The notes beneath the pieces were generated by a model that saw nothing but the letters and a program-made list of their open reading frames with translations, made no database searches and was not told the origin of the DNA. From positions 62,001-126,000 of the forward strand of contig NZ_BMQF01000001.1 in NCBI RefSeq assembly GCF_014647975.1: a stretch of 64,000 bases of DNA, in the 5' to 3' direction. A program made the position numbers and the translations under genes. The DNA is from Streptomyces fumigatiscleroticus. Lineage in GTDB: Bacteria > Actinomycetota > Actinomycetes > Streptomycetales > Streptomycetaceae. Shown one piece after another: positions 15,781 through 29,561 of the stretch (within the stretch, counting starts at the first letter, position 1; every line of letters starts with the position of its first letter).

Positions 15781-16740
15781 ATGATCAGCACATCCGCGCG
15801 CCTGCTGCGACTGGTCTCGCTGCTCTCCTCCCGGCCGTCGTGGACCTGCGGCGAGCTGGCCGAGCAGATGGCGGTCACCGCACGCACGGTGCGGCGTGAC
15901 GTGGCCCGGCTCCGGGAGCTCGGGTACGGAGTCGAGTCCGACCCCGGGCCGTGGGGCGGTTACCGGCTGCGGCCCGGGGCGCGGGTGCCGCCGCTGGTCC
16001 TCGACGACGAGGAGGCGCTCGCCGTGGCGGTCGGGCTGCGCGAGGCGGCGCACAGCGGCGTGCTCGGTGACGACCAGGCCGCACTGTCGGCGCTGCTGAA
16101 ACTCCGTCAGGTGCTGCCGCGGCAGATCGCGGACCGGCTGGCGGAGATGGACGCCGCCCTGGTGCACACCCCCAGGCCCGGCGAGCCGCAGATAGCGCCC
16201 GGCATGCTGCGGGAACTGGCCGCCGCGTGCCGCCGGGGCGAGCGCGGCCGCCTGTCGTACCGCGACCGGCAGGGCAGGGCCACGGTCCGGGACGTCGACC
16301 CCTACCGTCTGGTGCACACGGGGCGCCGCTGGTACTTCGTCGCCCGGGACGTCTCACGGGACGAGTGGCGGACCTTCCGGGCCGACCGGGTCGTCCGGCT
16401 GCGGCCGACCGGGCAGCGCGTGGAACTCGGCGACCCGCCCGACCCGGCGCACCTGGTGTCCCGCTCGACGGCGGCCGGCACCTACCCGCTGTATGCGACG
16501 GTCCGTCTGCCGCTGCCGCTTGAGGGGGCCCTCCGGCTGGTCCCTCCGACGGTCGGCACCCACCGCCCGGAGGGCCCCGACGCCACGGTCGTCGAGATAG
16601 GCGGCCCCGACGCGGAGGGGCTCGCCGGATATCTGATCGGCCTGGCCACTCCCCTGCGCGTCCTGTCACCGGACGCGGTACGTGAAGCGCTGCTGCGCCG
16701 TACCCGGGAGCTGTACGAGGACAACCGGGACGGCCGGTGA
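15781..16740 (+). CDS. WYL-domain HTH transcriptional regulator (YafY type)
   Basis: A 319-residue regulator. The winged HTH at residues 1-60 reads ARLLRLVSLLSSRPSWTCGELAEQ and VTARTVRRDVARLRELGYGVES, shown in part. A WYL ligand-binding domain follows (about 140-215) with PYRLVHTGRRWYFVARD. A C-terminal WCX extension ends at LYEDN. It is divergent from the VOC gene at 15713. The pairing of a WYL regulator with a VOC protein or small enzyme is common in Streptomyces, and autoregulation is likely. The WYL signal is not known. Confidence 0.88.
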   Translation: MISTSARLLRLVSLLSSRPSWTCGELAEQMAVTARTVRRDVARLRELGYGVESDPGPWGGYRLRPGARVPPLVLDDEEALAVAVGLREAAHSGVLGDDQAALSALLKLRQVLPRQIADRLAEMDAALVHTPRPGEPQIAPGMLRELAAACRRGERGRLSYRDRQGRATVRDVDPYRLVHTGRRWYFVARDVSRDEWRTFRADRVVRLRPTGQRVELGDPPDPAHLVSRSTAAGTYPLYATVRLPLPLEGALRLVPPTVGTHRPEGPDATVVEIGGPDAEGLAGYLIGLATPLRVLSPDAVREALLRRTRELYEDNRDGR

Positions 16741-17038
16741 CCAGCCCAGCCGGTGTCCGGCTCGAAGCGCCCTCAGGCCGCCGGCCGGGCCAGGGCCGCC
16801 ACCGTGAGGGCCTTCACGCCTGTGTCGGGAGTGGGCTGGAGGACGGGGGCGAAGGCGGGGCTGTGCGGGATGTCACCCGTCGCGGCCGGCCGCGGCCCGT
16901 CCCGACCGGGGCCTGGCCCGTTCTCCACCTTCCGAGTCTCTGATGGCGGACAGCACTGCGGATTTCCGGCAGGTGCGATTCACTGTGGATCTCCTGCCGC
17001 TCGCCGAACACACGACCACAGCCGAAAGGTGACATCCG

Positions 17039-17884
17039 GTGACGACCGTCGCATACCAGGGGGAACCCGGGTCCAACTCGGCGACCGCCGCCCACGACCT
17101 GTACCCCGGCTGCCGAGAGCTGCCCTGCACGAGCTTCGAGCAGGCGCTGGACGCCGTGTCGCTCGGCACCGCCGACGTGGCGGTGATCCCGGTGGACAAC
17201 TCCGCGGCCGGACGGGTCGCGGACGTGCACCACCTGCTTCCGGAGTCGGGCCTGTTCGTCGTCGCCGAGTACTTCCTCGCCATCCGCTTCGACCTGATGG
17301 GCGTCCCGGGCGCGACCCTCGCCGACGTGGAGTGCGTACGCAGCCATGTGCACGCCCTGGGCCAGTGCCGCAAGGTGCTGCGCGAGGGCGGCTGGCGCAC
17401 GCTCGTCTCCGACGACACCGCGGGGGCCGCCCGCGAGGTGGCGGAGCTGGGCGACCGGCGGCACGCGGCGCTCGCCCCGCCGGCCGCGGCGGGCCGCTAC
17501 GGCCTCGACGTGCTGCGGCCGGGCGTCGAGGACGACCCGGACAACACCACGCGCTTCGTCGTCCTCTCCCGGGACGGCGCCGTCACCTCCCCCGTCGGCG
17601 AACCGACCATGACGAGCCTCTTCTTCAGCGTGCGGAACATCCCCAGCGCGCTCTACAAGGCGCTCGGCGGCTTCGCCAGCAGCGGCGTGAACCTCACCAA
17701 GATCGAGAGCTATCAGATCGGCGCCGGGCTGAACGCCAGCCGTTTCTACGTCGAGATCGAGGGCCACCCCGACGAGCCCCATGTCGAGCTGGCCCTTCAG
17801 GAGCTGCGCTTCTTCTCCTCCGAGGTGCGTGTCCTCGGCGTGTACCCGGCCCATCCGCACCGTCTGCGCGAACGCGCCGCCTGA
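17039..17884 (+). CDS. pheA: Prephenate dehydratase with ACT domain, alphaproteobacterial type
   Basis: A 281-residue monofunctional prephenate dehydratase that converts prephenate to phenylpyruvate for phenylalanine synthesis. The catalytic domain (about 1-180) has VAYQGEPGSNSATAA and the essential T171-R172-F173 in NTTRFVVLSRD. The ACT domain (about 195-265) has VRNIPSALYKALGGF and KIESYQIGAG. In the usual enzymes the regulatory motif is ESRP; here it is ESYQ, which I know from the alphaproteobacterial group, along with the ending VRVLGVYPAHP. The normal Streptomyces PheA begins differently. This is probably a second, differently regulated copy. The GTG start has GAAAGGTGA upstream. About 300 bp before it (16741-17038) hold no gene I can see. 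Confidence 0.87.
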   Translation: MTTVAYQGEPGSNSATAAHDLYPGCRELPCTSFEQALDAVSLGTADVAVIPVDNSAAGRVADVHHLLPESGLFVVAEYFLAIRFDLMGVPGATLADVECVRSHVHALGQCRKVLREGGWRTLVSDDTAGAAREVAELGDRRHAALAPPAAAGRYGLDVLRPGVEDDPDNTTRFVVLSRDGAVTSPVGEPTMTSLFFSVRNIPSALYKALGGFASSGVNLTKIESYQIGAGLNASRFYVEIEGHPDEPHVELALQELRFFSSEVRVLGVYPAHPHRLRERAA

Positions 17885-17951
17885 ACACCTCCGTGGAGGG
17901 GGAGACCGAGCCGCGTCGGGGAGCCGGCGCGGCATCCGCGACACTTGCGCC

Positions 17952-19850
17952 ATGAACCGCACTTCTGTCCGGCACGCACCCGCGACGCCGCTCCTGCTCG
18001 CCTCGGTCCTGGCGGCCGGCTGTCTCGTCTCGTGCTCGGCCGACGAGCCGCCCGTACGGGCGGCCATACGTGTCAACCAAGCCGGATACGTGACCGGTGA
18101 GAAGAAGTACGCCTATGTGATGGGCGACGGCGACGAGCTGGCCGGAGCGGGGTTCACGGTGCTGGACGCGGGCGGGCGCACGGTGCTGCGCGGCCGGCTG
18201 GGCGCGTCGGCCGGCGAGTGGAACAGCGCCTACGACACCGTACGCACGGCCGATCTCTCCGCGCTCACCCGTCCCGGCACCTACCGCGTGCACCTGACCG
18301 GTACGGACGCCGAGGACTCCCCCCGCTTCCGCGTGGCCCCGGCCGAGCAGCTGATGGCACCGCTGCTCAAGGACGGTGTGGCCTTCTTCCGTACCCAGCG
18401 GGACGGCGAGGACGTGCTGAGCGACACGACGGGCCGGGTGGCCTCCCACCTCACCGACGAGCGCGCCGTCGTCTACGAGTCGCCGCACTACGACTCCGCC
18501 GCCGAGCGGATGACCGACGAGAAACTGACCAGGGCGGCGGGCCCCGTCGACGTGTCGGGGGGCTGGTTCGACGCCGGGGACTACCTGAAGTTCACGAGCA
18601 CGGCCTCGTACGCCGTCGGGCAGATGCTCACCGCCGTCCGCGACGCGCCCGCCGTGCCCGGGCTGCCGGACGAGGCCGAGCACGGCCTGAGCTGGCTGGA
18701 CAAGATGTGGGACGAGGAGACCGGCACCCTCTACGCGCAGGTCGGTCTCGGAGCCGGCAACGACGACGTCCGCGACGACCACGACGTGTGGCGGCTGCCC
18801 GAGGAGGACGACGGCCTCACGGTGCGACCCGGCGACCGCGACTACTTCCTGAAGTACCGTCCGGTCTTCCGCGCGGGCGAACCGGGCGAGCCCATCAGCC
18901 CGAACCTCGCCGGCCGCGTGGCCGCCGCCTTCGCCCTCGCCGCGCAGACCCGGGCCGAGGAGAAGCCGGACGAGGCCCGCGAGTGGCTGGAGCGGGCGGC
19001 CGACGTCTACGCGCAGGCCGACACCACGCCGAAGGCCTCGCTGGTCACCACCTTCCCCGCGTCCTTCTACCGCGAGGACGCCTGGCAGGACGACATGGAG
19101 TGGGCGGCCGTGGAACTCGCCCGCGCGGCCGGGGCCCTGGACGACGACCGCCGTGACCGGTGGAACCGGGAGGCGGTCTCCTGGGCCCGTTCCTACCTGG
19201 CGTCCGACACCCGCGGCACCCTGGGCCTCTCGGACGTCAGCGCCCTGGCCCACGCCGACCTGCTGTCGGCCACGGACCTCGACGACGAGGTCGCGTCCGG
19301 CCTGGAGGCCGACCTGCGGCGGCAGGTGAAGGCGGGGCAGGACAGGGCCGCGGACGACCCCTTCCGCGCGGGTGCCGTCTACACCGACTACGACGCCGTA
19401 CCGCACACCTTCGGGCTGGTGGCGACCGCCGAGCTGTACGCCCGCGTGACCGGCGACCACCGCTACGACGGCTTCGCCGCCCGGCAGCGGGCCTGGGCCC
19501 TCGGCGCCAACGCCTGGGGCACCAGCTTCGTCGTCGGCGCGGGCACGCTGTATCCGCACTGCCTCCAGCACCAGATCGCCAACCTGGCCATGAGCCGTAC
19601 CGGGCGAGGAGACATCCTGCGGGGAGCCGTCGTCAACGGCCCCAACAAGGCGGACCGGGTGGACCCCTCGGGCACGCTCGACAGCGCCCGTTCCTGCTCC
19701 TCCTCGCCCGGCGGCCGGGCGTGGTCCGACCTCGACGGCCAGGGCGCCGCGTACGTCGACGACGTGCGTGCCTGGCAGACGGTCGAGCCGGCGGACGACT
19801 TCACCTCGACCGCCCTGCTCGCCTTCGCCCTCACCGCGGCGGGTTCCTGA
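17952..19850 (+). CDS. Glycoside hydrolase family 9 lipoprotein (endoglucanase-like)
   Basis: A 632-residue exported glycosidase. The signal ends at a lipobox LAAGC with Cys24; a second possible Cys lies at 28. An N-terminal Ig-like CelD_N domain (about 36-125) opens IRVNQAGYVTGEKKYAYV. The (alpha/alpha)6 catalytic domain of GH9 follows. D207-A-G-D210 in GGWFDAGDYLKF carries the catalytic base. The helix with PHCLQHQIANLA and Glu612 in the terminal QTVEPADDFTSTALLAFAL provide the substrate His and the proton donor. It should cleave beta-1,4-glucans or related chains at the cell surface. No clear ribosome binding site precedes the ATG. No carbohydrate-binding module is visible. Confidence 0.88.
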   Translation: MNRTSVRHAPATPLLLASVLAAGCLVSCSADEPPVRAAIRVNQAGYVTGEKKYAYVMGDGDELAGAGFTVLDAGGRTVLRGRLGASAGEWNSAYDTVRTADLSALTRPGTYRVHLTGTDAEDSPRFRVAPAEQLMAPLLKDGVAFFRTQRDGEDVLSDTTGRVASHLTDERAVVYESPHYDSAAERMTDEKLTRAAGPVDVSGGWFDAGDYLKFTSTASYAVGQMLTAVRDAPAVPGLPDEAEHGLSWLDKMWDEETGTLYAQVGLGAGNDDVRDDHDVWRLPEEDDGLTVRPGDRDYFLKYRPVFRAGEPGEPISPNLAGRVAAAFALAAQTRAEEKPDEAREWLERAADVYAQADTTPKASLVTTFPASFYREDAWQDDMEWAAVELARAAGALDDDRRDRWNREAVSWARSYLASDTRGTLGLSDVSALAHADLLSATDLDDEVASGLEADLRRQVKAGQDRAADDPFRAGAVYTDYDAVPHTFGLVATAELYARVTGDHRYDGFAARQRAWALGANAWGTSFVVGAGTLYPHCLQHQIANLAMSRTGRGDILRGAVVNGPNKADRVDPSGTLDSARSCSSSPGGRAWSDLDGQGAAYVDDVRAWQTVEPADDFTSTALLAFALTAAGS

Positions 19851-19880
19851 CGCCGCTCCGTTCGGCCGCGGGCCGGTATC

Positions 19881-20054
19881 TCAGGCGGTGCCGGTTCCCG
19901 CCTGTGCCGTCAGGAAGGCGCTCAGGCCGTCGAGGAGCATGGTGCTGCCCCGCTCGGCCATGGCGCGTTCCCCGGCGGTGTCACAGGTCCGGCCGAGCAC
20001 GATCCGCGTGTGACGGTCGTCCTGCCGGGCGAGTTCCACGGTCATGGCAGTCAT
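19881..20054 (-). pseudogene. SRPBCC/AHSA1-domain C-terminal fragment coupled to a GNAT gene
   Basis: A 57-codon frame from an ATG at 20054 to a stop at 19881-19883. The ATG overlaps the stop of the upstream GNAT gene as ATGA. The product has VELARQDDRHTRIVLGRTCD and ends with MAERGSTMLLDGLSAFLTAQ. This matches the last strand and long C-terminal helix of SRPBCC (AHSA1) ligand-binding domains, which normally have about 140 residues. The N-terminal two thirds are missing. Either a deletion fused the remnant to the GNAT gene or it is a tiny helix-only protein; the first is more likely. Translation is probably coupled. Confidence 0.5.
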
Positions 20055-20581
20055 CGGTCCGTCCGGAGCAGGGCCCGACGGTAGCGGACCTCCGGTACGG
20101 GCACTCCGTCGTAGTCGTCGGTCCGGACGGCACCGTCCGCGACGTAGCCGGCCCGTTCGTAGAAGCGACGTGCCCGGGTGTTGTCCTTGAGGACCCAGAG
20201 CAGCATCGAGCCGAAACCCTCGGCCGGAGCGTGGGTGTGCGCGGCCTCGAGCAGCGTGCGGCCGATGCCGGAGCCGATGAGCGAGGGCAGCACGTACAGG
20301 GTGTAGAGCTCACCCGTGGTCGTGGGTGCTCCGGCGTCGCGGTCGGGTCCGAGGCAGGCCCAGCCCACGACCCGTCCGTGGGCGTCGGCCGCCACCAGGT
20401 CGGTCACACGCTCCCTCGGCGTCCGAAAACGCTTCAGGCGCCGCCGGGTGTCCGCCTCGACCGTCATGGCGTCCAGGTAGGACTGGGGCACGATCCCGGC
20501 GTACGCGGTCTTCCAGCCGGTCACCCGTATCGCCGACACGGCCGGGACATCGGCTTCCGTCATCCTTCGTACAGTCGACAT
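20051..20581 (-). CDS. GNAT family N-acetyltransferase
   Basis: A 176-residue acetyltransferase. It starts STVRRMTEADVPAVSAIRVTGWKTAYAGIVP, a segment shared by one group of GNAT proteins. Motif A is LIGSGIGRTLLEAAH after LYTLYVLP, and motif B follows as NTRARRFYERAGYVADG. The C-terminal PEVRYRRAL is typical. The ATG at 20581 gives normal length. It shares ATGA with the downstream SRPBCC fragment. No substrate can be named. Upstream, the next minus-strand sequence is the rhamnosidase remnant, so the promoter lies in the short gap at 20582-20613. Confidence 0.85.
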   Translation of the reverse strand: MSTVRRMTEADVPAVSAIRVTGWKTAYAGIVPQSYLDAMTVEADTRRRLKRFRTPRERVTDLVAADAHGRVVGWACLGPDRDAGAPTTTGELYTLYVLPSLIGSGIGRTLLEAAHTHAPAEGFGSMLLWVLKDNTRARRFYERAGYVADGAVRTDDYDGVPVPEVRYRRALLRTDR

Positions 20582-20613
20582 CCCGGCACCGTAAGGGACC
20601 CACCGGCCAAGCC

Positions 20614-21246
20614 TCATCGGAATAAACGGCGGCTGGGCCCGGTCGTCACATTCCCGCCTTCCTCGCCCAGGCGTACCTCCACGGTGTCGCCCGCGCTGCC
20701 GGTGAGCTCCAGGGCCAGTCCGCCGACGATCTCGCGGCCGTGGTCCACCAGCCGGCGTCCGTCGGCCATGGTCGGTCCGGCCGGGGCCCGGATGGGCTCG
20801 GCCGTCCACTCGTCCTCCACCGAGGTGGCCATCAGCACCGGCTCCGACCAGGGTGAGCGCTGTCCGGCCCAGCTGCTGACGCGCCACCAGTAGGCGGTAC
20901 GGGGTTTCAGGGCCGGGCCGTCGTAGGCGACGGCGGTGGAGGCGGCGGAGTCCACCTTGCCGCTGTCCCAGACCAGGCGGCCCTTGTCGAACCCGTCGGG
21001 GGTGGCGGCCAGTTGCAGCCGGTAGGCGTGCTGGAGGTTGCCCGGGCCGGCGTCGGGCACCTGCCGGCTGAACCGGGGGCGCTGTCCGGCCGTGGCGCCC
21101 AGGCCCTGGGGCAGCAGGTCGGTCAGCATGCCGGTGGGAGCCTGGGGTGCGCCCTCGCCGCGCGGGGCGGCGGCGGCCCGGGGTCCGGTGAGCACGACGG
21201 AGGCGGCCGCGGCCCTCGGAGGGTGACGGCCTCTCGGCGCCGATGA
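20614..21246 (-). pseudogene. Alpha-L-rhamnosidase (GH78) N-terminal remnant
   Basis: Reading leftwards from a stop at 21247-21249, the frame gives an Ala-rich signal-like stretch without a good start. It then shows the bacterial rhamnosidase N-terminal fibronectin-like domain: PRFSRQVPDAGPGNLQHAYRLQLAATPDG, then LVWDSGKVDSAAS and PALKPRTAYWWRVSSWAGQ (outlined). After SEPVLMATSVEDEW it jumps to IVGGLALELTGSAGDTVEVRL, a stretch found much later in intact enzymes. It then runs into sequence matching the terminal repeat at 20636-20656 and stops. Intact GH78 enzymes have about 900-1,100 residues, so the catalytic domain is gone. It is a decayed gene with loss at the start, in the middle and at the end. 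Confidence 0.7.
20636..20656 (+). repeat. Solo copy of the MITE-like terminal repeat
   Basis: These 21 bases match the terminal inverted repeat of the 276-bp element at 52317-52592 in 20 of 21 positions (GGCCC, then G instead of T, then GTCGTCACATTCCCG). Similarity weakly continues inwards as CCTTCCTCGC against CCTGCCTGGC. No partner end is found nearby. It sits exactly where the rhamnosidase remnant loses its frame identity. Confidence 0.7.
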
Positions 21247-21459
21247 TCACTTAAGAGCCCGGCCAGGCGACTGAAACCGGTGCATCGAGGCACTGCCGCC
21301 TCTCCGACACGCTCCCTCTCGCAGCCGGTACGTCCTTGGGGTGCACCCGGCCCTGTGCCGGAATGAGCAGTGCCTTGCAAGATCGATCGGAAAGTGCGGC
21401 GGAACGGGCCGAAGGCTGGTTGCCTCCCAAGCTTTCTCGTGGGAGAGGGACGGACAGCC

Positions 21460-27891
<6,432 letters not shown>

Positions 27892-27936
27892 CGATCGCCT
27901 TCCCACCCGTACGTCCGACCCCTAGGTGACCACCCC

Positions 27937-29199
27937 ATGCCGCCCCCTGCCATCCCCGCCCCCACCCCCGCCCCCACCCGCACGCCCGGCACCTGGGACG
28001 TGATCGTCGTCGGCGCCGGTCCGGCCGGTGCCACCGCCGCCCGGGTCGCCGCCGCGAACGGCTGCGAGACCCTGCTGCTGGAACGCGCCGTCATCCCCCG
28101 CTACAAGACCTGCGGCGGCGGCCTCGTCGGAGCCTCGCTCGCCGCCCTGCCGCCCGGCCTGCCCCTGAACGTCCTCGACACCGCCCGGCTGTTCACCTTC
28201 ACCCTCAACGGCCGCAAGGAATGCACCCGCACCTCCGCCTCCCCGACCTGCGCCATGGTCCACCGCAGTGAACTCGACGCGGCGCTGACCGAAGCCGCCT
28301 GCGCCGCGGGCGCCACGGTCCGGGACGGCACCGCGCTGACCCGCCTGGAACAACAGGGCGGCACCGTCACCGTGCGGACCAACCGCGGCGACACCTTCCG
28401 CGCCCGCGCCGTCGTCGGCGCCGACGGCAGCGCCGGCCGGGTCGCCCGGTACGTGGGGGTGCAGTGCGCACAGGTCGACCTCGCGCTGGAGGTGGAGGCA
28501 CCGGTCGACGCCCGGACGGCCGAGAGGTGGCGCGGCCGGCTCCTGATGGAGTGGGGGCCGCTGCCGGGCTCCTTCGGCTGGGTCTTCCCCAAAGGGGACG
28601 TCTGCACCGCCGGGGTGGTGGCCGCCCGCGGCAACCCCGCCGCCCTGCGCGCCTACAAGGAGGACTTCCTCCGGCGCCAGGGACTTCTCGGGCCCCCTCC
28701 CCTGCACGACACCGGTCATCTGACCCGGTGCCGCCGTCCCGACTCCCCGCTGGCCCGGGGGCGCGTGCTGGTCGCCGGTGACGCGGCGGCCCTCCTCGAC
28801 CACTGGTCCCGGGAAGGCATCTCCTACGCCCTGCGCTCGGGGAACCTCGCGGGCCACGCCGCCGCCCGCATCGTCGCCGCCGCCGAGGAACAGGAGGCGA
28901 ACGCCGCCGCCGACCACTACGGGCGGCAGGTCGACGACGCCCTCGGCGCCGAGATGCGCGCCAGCGGCTCGCTGATGAACGTCTTCGCCCACAATCCCGG
29001 CCTCGTGCACACGGCCCTGACCCACCTGCCTCCGGTCTGGCGCCGTCTCGACGCCTATATCGCCGGCCGCACCGGTGTCGCCGAGATCATGACCACACCG
29101 CTCGCCCGCGCCGCCGCCGCGCTGGGCCCCCGGCTCCCGAGGCCCGCCCGCCACTCACCCACGGTCGCCCCGGCCGTGACACCGTCACCGCGAAGATGA
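27937..29199 (+). CDS. Geranylgeranyl-reductase-family FAD-dependent oxidoreductase
   Basis: A 420-residue flavoprotein starting 45 bp after the PKS stop and probably in the same transcript. The FAD-binding Rossmann motif is VIVVGAGPAGATAARVAA (about residues 22-39). PRYKTCGGGLVG follows, the family's hallmark near the isoalloxazine. The second FAD motif is RVLVAGDAAALLDHWSREGISYAL (about 276-299, outlined). GGR-family enzymes reduce carbon-carbon double bonds in isoprenoids; related enzymes act on other lipids. Beside a fully reducing PKS, the simplest guess is reduction or oxidation of the polyketide chain, but that is inferred from position. The N-terminal 20 residues are Pro/Thr-rich and the last 30 residues lack known motifs. 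Confidence 0.85.
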   Translation: MPPPAIPAPTPAPTRTPGTWDVIVVGAGPAGATAARVAAANGCETLLLERAVIPRYKTCGGGLVGASLAALPPGLPLNVLDTARLFTFTLNGRKECTRTSASPTCAMVHRSELDAALTEAACAAGATVRDGTALTRLEQQGGTVTVRTNRGDTFRARAVVGADGSAGRVARYVGVQCAQVDLALEVEAPVDARTAERWRGRLLMEWGPLPGSFGWVFPKGDVCTAGVVAARGNPAALRAYKEDFLRRQGLLGPPPLHDTGHLTRCRRPDSPLARGRVLVAGDAAALLDHWSREGISYALRSGNLAGHAAARIVAAAEEQEANAAADHYGRQVDDALGAEMRASGSLMNVFAHNPGLVHTALTHLPPVWRRLDAYIAGRTGVAEIMTTPLARAAAALGPRLPRPARHSPTVAPAVTPSPRR

Positions 29200-29561
29200 A
29201 CCCCCGGCCGGTCCCGCCGGCCCGCCCACCCTGCGCCGCCTCACCGCACAGACCCCCGGTACCGCTCCGCGCCGGGCCACGGCCGGTCCCGTGCCCGTCC
29301 ACCCACGGCCGCCCCGGCCGCACACCCCGCGCCGGGCCCCGCCCCGCCACCCAGACCCCCGGTACCGCTCCGCGCCGGGCCACGGCCGGTCCCGGGCACC
29401 GCGTCGTGCCCGGTCCCCGGCCCGCGCGGGCCGCCCGTGCCCCGCCGCCTCCCCCGGCCGCGCCGCCATCGCCTAGCCTCGGAGCAGACCCGCGGCACCC
29501 GTCCGGTGCCGTGAGCGGACATGCGCGGCCGTGTGGAGTGGCCGGCGGGAGGGGGACGGCG
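29200..29561. repeat. 362-bp gap with a 43-bp exact direct repeat (29249-29291 and 29352-29394)
   Basis: Between the flavoprotein and the first LAL regulator lies an extremely C-rich stretch. A 43-bp sequence beginning CAGACCCCCGGTACCGCTCC occurs twice without mismatch, 103 bp apart. Between the copies a shorter partial echo occurs (CGCGCCGGGCC). Apart from proline-rich open frames, no coding signal is seen. The copies may be a tandem duplication or binding sites for the LAL regulator just downstream. The ribosome binding site of that gene (GGGAGGGGGA) lies at 29548-29557. Confidence 0.7.

Noticed and set aside
16741..17038. A gene between the WYL regulator and pheA
   Set aside because: Open frames here are short, overlap the neighbours in other frames and show no family likeness.
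29196..29561. Extension of the first LAL gene upstream through the 43-bp repeats
   Set aside because: The added 122 codons are almost only Pro, Ala and Arg, and a good ribosome binding site precedes the GTG at 29562.
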